Shown piece after piece: positions 16,265 to 31,900 of a stretch of DNA of 64,000 nucleotides; position 1 is the stretch's first letter, and every line of letters starts with the position of its first letter. The DNA comes from Struthio camelus (lineage: Eukaryota; Chordata; Aves; Struthioniformes; Struthionidae). The stretch is taken from the NCBI RefSeq assembly GCF_040807025.1, contig NC_090951.1:1612001-1676000 (forward strand), written 5' to 3'. The notes beneath the pieces were generated by a model that saw nothing but the letters and a program-made list of their open reading frames with translations, did not search any database and had not been told where the DNA came from. The position numbers were made by a program, and so were the translations under genes.

Positions 16265-18926
16265 GGAAACACGCATGTACGCATGCGGTGTAATGCACAC
16301 ACGCACACACATACATGCACATGCAGTGCAGTAGAGACATACGCACACATGCAGTGCCATACATGCACACATGTACACGTGTAGTGCACATACAGTGCCA
16401 TACGTGCACACACGTACACGTGCTGCACACACATGCAATGCAATATGCACACATGCAATGCCATACACGCATGCACATATGCAGTGTGATATGCACACAG
16501 GTACACGTGTGTGATACACAAACTCGTGCAAACACAATGCAATACACACATATGCACACATGCAATGCAATACACGTGCATGTACCCACAATGCAATACA
16601 CACACACATGCAGTGCAACACACAGGTACGCACGTGTGACACACACGCAATATAATACATGCATGTACCCACAATGCAACACACACACACACACACACAC
16701 GTGTGACACGCAGTGCAACACACAGGTACATACGTGTGACACACATGCAATGCAACACACAGGTACACATGTGTGATGCGCGCAGTGCAACACAGGTACA
16801 CACATGACACGCACGCAGTGCAGCACACAGGTACACACATGATGCACACGCATGCACTCACGCAGTGCAGCGCACAGGCACACGTGACGCACACGCATGC
16901 ACGCACGCAGTGCAGCGCACAGGCACACACACGACGCACACACGCATGCACGCAGTACACACATGACATGCACACACACACGCAGTGCAGCGCACAGGTG
17001 CACACATGACATGCATGCACGCACGCAGTGCAGCGCATAGTACACACAGGACACACACACATGCAGTGCAGCGCACAGGTGCACACATGACGCATGCACA
17101 CACGCAGTGCAGCGCACAGTACACACATGACACGCACAGACACACACACACGCAGTACACACATGACATACGCAGTGCAGCACACAGGTGCACACATGAC
17201 GCACACACGCAGTGCAGCACACAGTACACGCACACACACGCAGTGCAGCACACAGGTGCACGCATGATGCACACACGCAGTGCAGCACACAGTACACGCA
17301 CACACACGCAGTGCAGCGCACAGGTACACACATGACGCGCACCCACACATGCACACACGCAGTGCAGCACACAGTACACACATGACACGCACACACATGC
17401 ACGCAGTGCAGCGCACAGTACACACGACATGCACGCACACACACACACGCACACACACACGCAGTGCAGTACTCAGTACGCACGCACGCAGTGCAGCGCA
17501 CAGTACACACATGACACGCATGCAGTGAAGTGCACAGGTGCACACATGACACGCACGCACGCAGTGCAGCGCACAGTACACGACACACACATGCACCCAC
17601 ACGCACCCACACACACGCAGTGCAGCGCACAGTACACGCACACGCACGCACAGTGCACCCACGCACGCAGTGCAGCGCACAGGCACACACACGACGCACA
17701 CAGTGCAGCGCACAGGCACACACATGACACGCACACGCATGCACGCACGCAGTGCAGCGCACAGTACACGACACGCACATGCATGCACACGCAGTGCAGC
17801 GCACAGTACACACATAACGCACATGCATGCAGTGCAGTGCACAGGTGCACACATGACATGCGCACAGTACACACATCACGCATGCACGCAGTGCAGCGCA
17901 CAGGCACACGTGACGCACACGCATGCACGCACGCAGTGCAGCGCACAGGCACACACACACGACGCGCACACACGCACGCACGCAGTACACACATGCACAC
18001 ACACGCAGTGCAGCGCACAGGTGCACACATGACGTATGCACGCACGCACACACACACACACACACACACGCAGTGCAGTACTCAGTACACATGCACGCAG
18101 TGCAGCGCACAGTACACACATGACACGCACATGCATGCAGTGCAGTGCACAGGTGCACACATGACACGCATGCACGCACGCAGTGCAGCGCACAGTACAC
18201 GCACACGCACGCACAGTACACCCACGCACCCACGCATGCAGTGCAGCGCACGGTACACATGACACACACGCACCCACACGCACACGCAGTGCACACGCAC
18301 CCACGCAGTGCAGCGCACAGTACATGCACACGCACGCACCCACACGCACACGCACGCACGCAGTGCAGCGCACAGTACACACGACATGCACGCACACACA
18401 CGCACGCACGCAGTACACACATGCACACACACACACACGCAGTGCAGTACTCAGTACACATGCACGCACACAGTGCAGCGCACAGTACACACATGACACG
18501 CACATGCATGCAGTGCAGTGCACAGGTACACACATGACACGCATGCACGCACGCAGTGCAGCGCACAGTACACACATGACACACATGCATGCAGTGCAGC
18601 GCATAGGTGCACACATGACACGCACGCACGCAGTGCAGCGCACAGTACACATGACACCCACACAGTGCAGCGCACAGTACACGCACACGCACGCACAGTA
18701 CACCCACGCACCCACGCATGCAGTGCAGCGCACGGTACACATGACACACACGCACCCACACGCACACGCAGTGCACACGCACCCACGCAGTGCAGCGCAC
18801 AGTACATGCACACGCACGCACAGTGCACTCACGCACCCACGCACGCAGTGCAGCGCACAGGTGCACATGACACACACGCACCCACACGCACGCACGCAGT
18901 GCAGCGCACAGTACACACGACATGCA

Positions 18927-18988
<62 letters not shown>

Positions 18989-19705
18989 GCAGTACTCAGT
19001 ATGCACGCACGCAGTGCAGCGCACAGTACACACATGACACGCACGCAGTGCAGCGCACAGTACACATGACACACACACGCACCCACACCCACACACGCAG
19101 TGCACAGCACACGCACACGCACGCACAGTACACCCACGCACCCACGCACGCAGTTCAGCGCACAGGTGCACACGACACACGCACCCACACGCACACGCAC
19201 CCACGCAGTGCAGCGCACAGTACACGCACGCGCACGCACAGTGCACCCACGCATGCAGTGCAGCGCACAGTACACACATGACACGCACATGCATGTAGTG
19301 CAGTGCACAGGCACACACATGACATGCATGCACGCACGCAGTGCAGCGCACAGCACACGCACACGCACGCACAGTGCACCCACGCACGCAGTGCAGCGCA
19401 CAGCACACGCACACGCACGCACAGTGCACCCACGCACGCAGTGCAGCGCACAGCACACGCACACGCACGCACAGTGCACCCACGCACGCAGTGCAGCGCA
19501 CAGGTGCACACGACACACGCACCCACGCAGTGCAGCGCACAGCACACGCACACGCACGCACAGTGCACCCACGCACCCACGCACGCAGTGCAGCGCACAG
19601 GTGCACACGACACACGCACCCACGCAGTGCAGCGCACAGCACACGCACACGCACGCACAGTGCACCCACGCACCCACGCACGCAGTGCAGCGCACAGGTG
19701 CACAG
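16265..19705. repeat. CA-rich minisatellite between COG8 and PDF
   Basis: About 3.4 kb of alternating purine-pyrimidine sequence. The first 0.6 kb is degenerate (CA)n with GCAATGCAATAC motifs. From about 16,860 onward the core GCAGTGCAGCGCACAG plus a CA/CG tail of 10-45 bases repeats roughly 70-80 times. Units vary from about 26 to 60 bases. A pure (CA)n run lies near 18930-18986. There are internal block duplications: 18181-18339 equals 18663-18821, three exact 50-base units start at 19338, and two exact 97-base units start at 19488. All frames are nearly free of stops, so long open frames here are artefacts. Confidence 0.92.
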
Positions 19706-19910
19706 GCGGTGCAGCGCGCGGAATGCAGCGCACGCTCGGAGCGCCCCACGCGCACGCGCGCACCGCGCCCCCCCCCCCCCCCCCCCCGGGTGCTGGCGCT
19801 GGCGGCGGTCGCGCCTGCCGGGCCGCCAGGGGTCGCCGCGGCGCCTTCCCGTGGGGCCGCGCGCGGGCGCCTCGCGGCCGCCGTAGCGCAGCGGTGCGCG
19901 CGCAGCGGCC
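19706..19910 (+). promoter_or_regulatory. PDF: PDF CpG-island promoter/5' leader
   Basis: GC-dense sequence between the array and the PDF ATG, with a 20-base C run at 19768-19787 and no TATA box. The exact transcription start cannot be read. Confidence 0.5.
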
Positions 19911-21067
19911 ATGGCGCTGGCGGCGGCGGCGGGGCGGCGGCTGCGGCTGCCGGTCCCGGCCCCGGCGGCGGCGCGGGGCTGCGGCGGCGCGGCGGAGTGG
20001 GGCGCGCGGGAGCGCACGTACTGGCAGGCGCTGAAGCGGCGGGTGCTGGGCCCGCCGGCGCCGCCGTTCGCCGCCGTGTGCCAGGTGGGGGCCCCGGTGC
20101 TGCGCGCCGCCGCCGCCGCCGTGGCCCCCGAGCGCCTGGGCGGCGCCGAGCTGCGGGCGCTGGCGGCGGCGCTGGCGGCCGGGCTGCGCCGCGGGCCCTG
20201 CCTGGGCCTCAGCGCCCCGCAGCTGGGCGTCCCGCTGCGCGTCTTCGCCGCCGAGCTGCCGGCCGCCCGCTGCCGCCGCTGCCCGCCGGCGCTGCGCCGC
20301 GCCCGCCGCCTCGAGCCCTTCCCGCTGCGCGTCCTCGTCAACCCGCAGCTCCGCGTCCTCGACGCGCGTCTCGTCACCGCCCCCGAGGGCTGCGCCAGCA
20401 TCCGCGGCTTCTCCGCCTGCGTCCCGCGCCACTGGGCCGTCCACGTCTCCGGTACGGGCCAGCCCCAGCCGCCCCCCCCCCCCCCCCGGGGCCCTGCTCC
20501 CCCCACCCCAACCGGGACCGGACCGGGACCCTGCCCGCTCCTGCTCCCCCACTACCATAAACCCGGGCTGAGACCCTGCCCTGTCCTGCCTAACTGGGAC
20601 CAGACTGGGACCCTGCCCTGTCCTGCCCCCCCCCCCAAAACCAGCCCTCCCCCATCTACCTGCTGCAAGGTTCCCCCCCCCCCCCCCCCAGCCCAGACAG
20701 CACCCTTCCTCCCGCAGGGCCCTGAGCAGCCCTGATTCCCCCAACCCCAGCCTGGTCCTACCACGGCCAGTGCCCCCCCCCCCCCCCCCCGGCCAAAAAA
20801 CACCCCAGCTGCCCCTCGGCTGCCCTCACCTGCCCCAGCCTGGCCATTGCCTGGAACCCCCCCCCCCCCCCCGGGCCCCCGGCCTTGCCAGCGCTCGCTC
20901 CTGTCCTAGGCGTGGACGAGACCGGGGCGCCGGTGAGCTGGGAGGCGACGGGCTGGGCTGCCCGCGTGATCCAGCACGAGATGGACCACCTGGACGGCAT
21001 CCTCTACATCGACAGGATGGACAGCCGGACCTTCACCAACGTCCACTGGATGGAGCTCCTCGAGTGA
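19911..21067 (+). CDS. PDF: PDF: mitochondrial peptide deformylase
   Basis: Metalloenzyme that removes the formyl group from the initiator Met of mitochondrially made proteins. Two exons, 19911-20451 and 20910-21067 (stop TGA), give 232 aa against about 243 in human. Residues 1-25 are Ala/Arg-rich and look like a mitochondrial targeting peptide. The three deformylase motifs are complete: GLSAPQLG at about 99-106, EGCAS at 159-163 (metal-binding Cys161) and QHEMDHL at 202-208 (His203 and His207 bind metal, Glu204 is catalytic). Motif 2 has Ala where bacteria have Leu and human has Glu, as is typical of the divergent animal enzyme. The protein ends [15 protein letters not shown]. It lies downstream of COG8 on the same strand and is convergent with VPS4A. 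Confidence 0.96.
20452..20909 (+). repeat. PDF intron with five long C runs
   Basis: The 458-bp intron carries C runs at 20472-20487 (16), 20626-20636 (11), 20673-20689 (17), 20773-20790 (18) and 20857-20872 (16). These are potential i-motif/G-quadruplex sites. Run lengths may be unreliable in the assembly. Confidence 0.85.
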
Positions 21068-22390
21068 CCCCGCTGCGCCTCGCGCCGGGGAGCGGAGCCG
21101 GGGGCAGCCCGCCTGCCCTGGGCGCGCGCACGGCGGTGCAGCCGAAGAGGGTTTCCCCGCACACCCGGACGGGAAGAGCCCAGGCTGCCAGGCAGGGAGC
21201 AGCAGGACCGCGGCGCGGGGGAGCGGTGCTAAGGGCCCCCCCGGGATGTGGCGCTGCACCTGACACAAGCGCTTGGTGGGGAGGACGAGCAGCAGCTGAG
21301 CCCCAGCCCAGGAGACCTGAACTCGGCTTTATTGCAGTCAATACAAAGTGTTTCCAGACACCGCTTCGGCTCCCAGCCCTTCCTGCCCCCCCCCCCAAGC
21401 CAACCCTGGCCACAGCTGTGGCTTAGTGCCTGTTGCCGGGTGGAGGGGGCTCTGCAACCTCCCTCCCCCGCCAAAACAACCCCGAATCACCCCTGTGCCC
21501 AAGGGCACCTCTGTGCTCTGCAGAGCATCACCCATGTGCCCAGGGACACCCCCCCCCGGCACGGTGCCACCGGCCAGGGCTGCTCCTTCCCTGGAGCAAA
21601 AGCCGCAGCCAGGGAAGGGCCCTGGCCTGGGGTGCCGGGGGGGCTGCAGGGGAGGGGGCAGCAGCAGGGCAGCGGGGCTCCTGGCCCTGGTGCTGCTGCC
21701 AGCCCAGCGGGGGGGGGGGCAGGTACCACCCTGGTGTCTCCCGCAGCTGAAGGCAGCTGCTCTGCTCCTGCGTGCCCGGGGTTGGGGGGGGGGGGGAACA
21801 CAACTATTTTTAACTACAAAGAAACTTGAGCCAATTAAGCCCTGCGGGGGGGGGGGGCAGGGGGGGGGCACTGGCACTGCCTTGCAACTTGAGGTTATGG
21901 TGCGAGTCCAGGAGTGAGTGAGCCCTGCTGCGAGGGGGCACAGGCATTGCGGGGGGGGGGGGGGTAATCCTCCCCTCCCGGCTGCTGTTCGGGGCTGCCA
22001 GCACTGTGGGGCCGGCCCCAGCACAGGGGGGGCCGCACTGGGCTCCAGGGGTGGGGGCAGCGGGACGCACCCTGCCCTGCCTGACCTCAGCCCTCACCCC
22101 AGCGCTGGGGTCGGGGAGGGGGGACCTGCCGGCACACGTGTGAATGAGGCCGGCCAGGCTGCAGCTCGTGTCACCCCGCTGCTCTTCCCGGCCACGGGGG
22201 TGTCCCCGGGCAGCCAGGCCCCCCCGACAGTGCCTAGCGGGACCCTCCCTCCTGCCCCAGCAACACTCAGGTGCGCGCCAGCCCTGCCGCCCACAGCAGC
22301 CAGGGCTCCTCCAGCGCTGGCGCCTGGGGAGGCCGAGCATCACCCCCCCCGCGGCCCCAGGCCGAGCCTCAGGGAGGGGCCGGGCACCGG
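21068..22390. other. PDF-VPS4A convergent intergenic region
   Basis: 1.3 kb holding both 3' ends. Several G runs of 9 or more (for example near 21709, 21785, 21846 and 21950) and shorter C runs are present. An AATACA at 21340-21345 could serve PDF, and a minus-strand AATAAA at 21328-21333 could be a distal VPS4A site. No other gene seen. Confidence 0.5.
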
Positions 22391-22409
22391 CTGAAGCTTT
22401 TGGATTGTT

Positions 22410-22415
22410 TTTATT
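22410..22415 (-). terminator. VPS4A: VPS4A polyadenylation signal AATAAA
   Basis: The minus-strand hexamer lies about 310 bases after the VPS4A stop, in an AT-rich stretch typical of a 3' UTR end. Confidence 0.75.
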
Positions 22416-22723
22416 TTCATATAAACAAGACAGAACCCAAAGCAGCATTAATTTAAAAAATAAAAAAAAGAGCAGGAAGAAGAGTGGGGAGCAGCTGGGG
22501 GGGGGCGGGGAAGCACCCAGCAGCCCAGGCTGCGCTTGGGGCCCCAGTAGCATCAGCCCAGCCAGGACAGTGCCCCCTCCCCACCCCCGCTGCCCCCCCA
22601 CGTGCTGGAAGTGAGATGGGTTTAGTAGTGAGCTGAACATGAACCTGTTTGGCACGGCGGGCCGGACACGGGCGCTGCGAGGGTGCTGCTGCGGCGCGGC
22701 CGCCCGGCCCACGGCCACAGTCC

Positions 22724-26927
<4,204 letters not shown>

Positions 26928-26929
26928 CG

Positions 26930-27180
26930 CATCTCCCGGTGGCGGCCGCGAGCCCGCGGCGCTCCTGCGGCCCGGCCGGCCCGGACCGGCGGCGGCGGCG
27001 GCGGCGGCGGCGGCTGGGCCCACCCGGAGCGACCGCGGCTGCGCGGCGGCGGCGGCGGCGGCGCCCCCTGGCGGCGGCGCGCGGGGCGGGGCCGCCGGCG
27101 AGGGGCGGGGCCGCCGGCCAGGGGCGGGGCTTCGCTGGGCACCCCCGGGTCCCTCCGCCCGCTCGCCGGCCCCACTCGCG
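26930..27180. promoter_or_regulatory. VPS4A: VPS4A CpG-island promoter with CGG repeats
   Basis: Upstream of the VPS4A ATG the DNA is nearly all G/C. It has CGG/GGC trinucleotide runs at about 26987-27014 and 27041-27061 and a short GGGGCGGGGC-type duplication near 27083-27128. No TATA box was seen. Confidence 0.6.
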
Positions 27181-27620
27181 TGCGCGCGCACATCGCCCCC
27201 ACGCCACGTGTGCGCGCGATGCCCCCGCCGGCCGTGTGCACACAGCACATATGTGCACACACACACACACACACACACACACAGGGTACAGGCGCACGCT
27301 GTGCATGCCAGAGGCACAGTGTGCGTCCTACACACGCGGTGCACACGTGTACTCACACGCGCGCGCGCGCACAGACAGAAGACATGTGTGCGCACCATGC
27401 CCCTCCGCACGTGTGCACGCACCACATATGTGCACACACCGCCTACACCCTCCCACCACGCAGCCACCAGGCGCTGCACCCACACCCGCACCCACACTCA
27501 GTGGGTACAGGCGCACCCGGTCCATGCCCTGCACTCCGCACACGTCCCACACACACGGCGCACACGTGCAGTCGCAGCCGCACACACGCACGCTGTATAC
27601 GCTGTCTGTAGTGTCAGCGC
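27180..27620. repeat. CA/TG and CG dinucleotide-rich block upstream of VPS4A
   Basis: Contains (CA)n at about 27256-27283, (CG)n at about 27358-27370, and two related halves each with CACATATGTGCACACAC and GGGTACAGGCGCAC, starting near 27229 and near 27405. Strongly alternating purine-pyrimidine. No coding content. Confidence 0.75.
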
Positions 27621-27770
27621 GCAGCCGGGACCCCCCCCCCTGCGCCCAGCACCCCCCCACAACCACTGCGCACCCCCCCCCAAGCTGCAGCCCCCTTGCA
27701 TGCTGGCACTGTGCCGTCCCCGTCCCCGTCCCCCCGCGACGCCCGGCGCAGAGACGGCCCGGGCCGCGGC

Positions 27771-28992
27771 TCACAGCAAACGCCTTTATTACGCGCAGCG
27801 CGGGGGTCAGGGCGCCGCGCAGCCGCGGCACCCGCCGGCCGCCCCGCGCGGGGCGTCGCCGTTGGTCACCCCTGGCCCATCCAAAAGGTTGAGATTCAAC
27901 CAAAAAAAAAAAAAACCCCAAAAAAGGAAATCTTACATAAATAGCGATTTACAAAGAATACAAAAATAGAAAGGGCTGCACGGCAGCGCGGGGGCCGGCG
28001 GCGCGGCTGCAGGGGCGCCGCGGGCTGCGCCGGCCCCGGGGACACGGGCACGCCGCCGCTTCGCGCGCCCCCGCGCCGCGCCGGCCCCCCCTCCCCCGGC
28101 CGTTCAAGCTTAAGTGTCAGAGGTAAAGTACAAAAAGCGAAAGTGCATAAGTGTCCACCCCCTTCCCCGAGCCCTGGGAAGGCTCTCGCCCCCCTCGAGG
28201 TCAGCGAGGGCGGCACAGAGTTTGCATAGCAGCTTATTAGGTAGTTTGCAAAACAGAGACTAACAGAGCTGAGAACAGCCCGCTCGGGACACCGACCGGC
28301 GCAGGACAGCGCCGCGGCCCGCCGAGGGCCGGGGAGCGGGCGAGGGCCGCGCTCCAGCCCCAGGCCCGCTCGCCGAGGCGGCCCCCCCACCGCTACCTCC
28401 CGCGGCTGCGCTGCCGCAAGGAACGCGGTTACTTGGGGTCCGGCTTGCCGAGCTCTCGGAAACTCGCTGCTGCGCCCCGGCCGACGGCCGCGGGAAGCCC
28501 CAAGGCGGGAGAGGGAGCTGGCGCCGGCGGCCGCGGGCACGGGAGCGAGGGGCCGCGGCCGAGGCAGCCCCGGCGGCCGCGGGAGGTGACCGGGCTCTGG
28601 CGGGGGGGGGCGAGGGCGCCCGGCTCTCCCCCGGCTCGCCCCGCGCCAAGGCACGTTCGGTGAGATCAGAAATGGCTTCATACCCCGAGGAAGTAAAGCT
28701 GGTGTCTGCGCCGGCGGCCCTTGCCTTGCGCCGGGCCAAGGCCGGCGCGGAGCTGCCCGCGCCCGGAAGCGTCCGAGCGGAGCCAACGCCGGGCCCAGCC
28801 TCCGGCCCGGCTCGGGGCGGCCGTCCTGCCGCAGGGGCTCCCCGGCCCGGCGGCGGCTCTCGGGGCGGCGGGAGCGTCCCCCGGCCGCGGCGGCGGCGGA
28901 GCTGCGGGTCCCAGCCCTCGGCCAGGCACTGGTGCGGAGGAGGCGGCGAGAGGGGGGACGCAGCTGGGATGGTCCCGGCCAGGACCCACCGC
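27771..28992 (-). other. SNTB2: SNTB2 3' UTR
   Basis: Sequence between the SNTB2 stop and its AATAAA. It includes a poly-A run on the plus strand at about 27901-27913 and an AT-richer stretch near 28180-28265 inside GC-rich DNA. Confidence 0.65.
27785..27790 (-). terminator. SNTB2: SNTB2 polyadenylation signal AATAAA
   Basis: The minus-strand AATAAA lies about 1.2 kb beyond the SNTB2 stop, followed by a GT-containing stretch. This implies a 3' UTR of about 1.2 kb. Confidence 0.7.
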
Positions 28993-31900
28993 CTACACCA
29001 GCAGCCCCATGCGGGTGACTTTGGCCGACAGGAAAGTGTGCAGCACGAAGACGACGGGCTTGGGGCAGGAGTGCAGGTCCAGCGCCTGGGGAGAGAAGGC
29101 GAGAGCCCCCGTCGGTCCCCGCGCCGGGGCCAGCGAGACCCGTGGGGGGACGCGGCCCGGCAGCCGTGCCCGGGGCTGGGGAGGCTCTTCGGCCCAGCGG
29201 ATGCCAGCGGGGACGGCGGCGGGTATGACGGACCTCATCCCTGGGAAAACAGCCGCCAACAGCCAGCGCGCGCCCTGGGGCAGAGCGGGAGACGCCGGGA
29301 GATGCCCAGCCGCGCGCCCGGCTGCCCGCCCTCCTCACCAGCTCCCCCTCGGGGCCGCCGAAGTCCAGGTAGAGGTTCCTGATGCCGTCGTCCGCCGACA
29401 TCTTCAGCTTCTCGTAGGGGTAGCGGAACAGGACGCTGCCGCCCGTCTCCTCCTGGGAGATGGTGAAGCCGCTCTCATAGTGGATGGAGAGTTTCACCTC
29501 CTGCCCGTTGAGCGTGCAGCCTGCGGGGACACACGGCGCGGCCTCAGCACCCGCTCGCCCGCCCCGCGGCCCCCAAGGCTGAACCTGAGCCGTTCAAAGG
29601 ATTTGTCTGAGGCTTCACGCGAGCGTCCGAGGGCTTTGGGCCGGGGGCACCCTGGCACGCCGCGGCCGCCACGCGGGGGACACGTCCCTGCAGGCGCTAG
29701 AGGGAGCTTCGACACTGTCCCCGCAGCCGTCTGCGCCCAGCCCTCGCCGGCGACCGTGGGGGACGCAGCGGGGCGGCCGCGTCCCTGGCGTGGGTCGCTG
29801 CACGCCCGGGCTGGCCGCCGGAGCCTGGCGGCAAGAGTCGACACGATTCGTCAGAGCCGAAGGCAGCCGGGCACACATGGGGCTGCGAGTCCTCCCAGGG
29901 CCCGCAAGGCTCCTGTCTCCATCCCGAAACCCTCCCGGCTGCGGTGGAGGCCGTCACCCAGCCCCGGGGACCCTGGAGAGCTGCACAACCGGGGACCTGC
30001 TTGCCCGGGTCCACCCCTGGAGCAACACACGCGCAGAGAGAGGCACCAGGCCACGGGACGTGCCGCGGCGCAGCACGCCGCGTCCACGCGCTCCAGGCAG
30101 CGCCCGCCGCCCCGCTGGCGGTCGCTCAGCCGGCAGCCCCCAGAGCAGAGCTGAGCCCCAAGGGGAGGCCGTTCCCCAGCGAAGCCCCCAGCCCTGCTCT
30201 CGCCGCGGAGCCCGCTCCCGTTCAGCGCTGCCCTCCGGGCACAGCCACCCCGCAGCGCTCCCGGTCCCAGCCAGGGACCAACCCCGGCAGCCCCCGGCAC
30301 ATCCGCTGCCCGCACTTACCCACGGACACCTCCTTTATGAGCTCGGCCGCGGCGTGGCAGCCCTGGACGAGGATCCGCGTCCAGGAGGAGAGGTCCCGGT
30401 GCGTCTCCACCCGGAAGACGTGCATCTCGATGCCCTGGCGAGAGCCCGTCCGGGTTGCGAACGTCAGCTCGGAGCCGAGGGAGGGAGAGCGGCGTCCCGA
30501 GCCCGAGTGAACCAGCCTGCGGGGCAGACGGGGAGAGGGACGTCAGGGGGACAGACGCCGCGTTGGGCACAGCTCGGCCTGGGATTACCCCCACGCTGCC
30601 CTTCACCCCCCTCTCTTTTCGCGTGCCCAGCAGCAGCTCCAGCGCGCCTTGGTGGGGAGAAAAATAATCCTGGACCCCACTTTGCCCCAGCACGCACCGA
30701 CTCCTCTCCCCCTGCCTCTGGCTCCAGGTGCCTCTGGGGTGTCTGCATTTGGGCAGCAACTCGGGCAGCGAAGAGAGAAGGGTTCAGAAACGGTGGTCTG
30801 CGTCAGGAGGTGCCCAGAGAGCCACTGACGGGACCCACAGGCCATCGCTGGCCAGCCACAACCTGGACCCCTCGCCTGCAGCCCGCTCTGTGCCCCTGGG
30901 GGACAGGAGCCTGGCGGCGGTCCCTGGGCCCCCACACCCGCAGCTCATGTCAGAAAAGACCCGACCAGACACACGGAAAAGGGCAGCTCCAGCTCTGCAC
31001 CAGCCAAAGCCGGCCGCTGCTCCCCGCCGCTGGGAGCGCTCGGCTCGTGCCGCCAGTGAAGTGGCACCAGTGCGGCGAGGCAGCACCCCCGCGGCGCGGG
31101 GCGAGCGGCCCCGGGGAGGTGCAGCACAGCCATTGCAGCTGCAGCACAGCGCGAAGCCAGCAGGTCCCGGCTGGCCGGGAACGCATCGCGACTGGAGCCA
31201 GAGAGCTCCCAAGCGGGGGGACGAGGCCCCCGCCAGAGGAGGAGGTCCCTCTGCAAGGGCCGGGTTATGACGCAGGGCCAGACAGCGAAGCGGCTTGGGG
31301 AGGCAGGGGACAGGCCTTGGGACAGCCCCAGCGAAGACCCCGCCAGGCCCCCGCGGCGCAGCCCGGCGGGAGGCAGGGCCGGGGCCGCCCGAGGGCCGGC
31401 TGCTGTGGGTTTGGGCAGAGGACGGGGAGCCCCCAAGCCAGGAGCGTGAGCTAGGGAGATGGCCCGGGGCAGGCGCGGGCTCCTCGCGGGCTGCCAGCCA
31501 GAGGGGCTCCGGCTCCGCATCTGATGCTGCCCCGCCGGCTCCCGTCCGGCAAAGCCGAAAGCCCCTGGGCACACGGCAGGCTCCCAGCCGGGAGCGTGGG
31601 AGCGGAGCTGATGCCCAGTGCTGGCACGCGCAGGCCTTGACTCTCGCCTGGGTTTGCAGGAGGGCTCTGCTGCATGCGAGCCGGGCGCCACACGTTTGTG
31701 CCTGGCGCCTGTTTCTGGCTCTGTCCTCGCACAGGAGGAGCCCCGCAGGCACGTGGCGGGTTGTTAAAGGCCACTGGGTGCTGGGGCTGCCGAGAGAGCC
31801 AAGACATGACCGAAGGCGCTCTCCGTTCAGAGTCTCGGCTGCATCTGCAGGTGCCACGGGCTCTGCCGTGCCCCAGGGCAGCGCGGGCACAGCCAGCCTT

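Noticed and set aside
15123-18983. A 1286-codon open frame on the minus strand and similar long Cys/Val/His-rich frames in the CA-rich array
   Set aside because: All frames across the array are open because the repeat unit lacks stop codons. The product is a low-complexity repeat with no domain, and the frame also runs through COG8 exon DNA on the wrong strand.
16265-19705. CRISPR-like array of regular repeats
   Set aside because: Units are variable in length, CA-rich and without unique spacers. The context is a vertebrate intergenic region, so this is a minisatellite.
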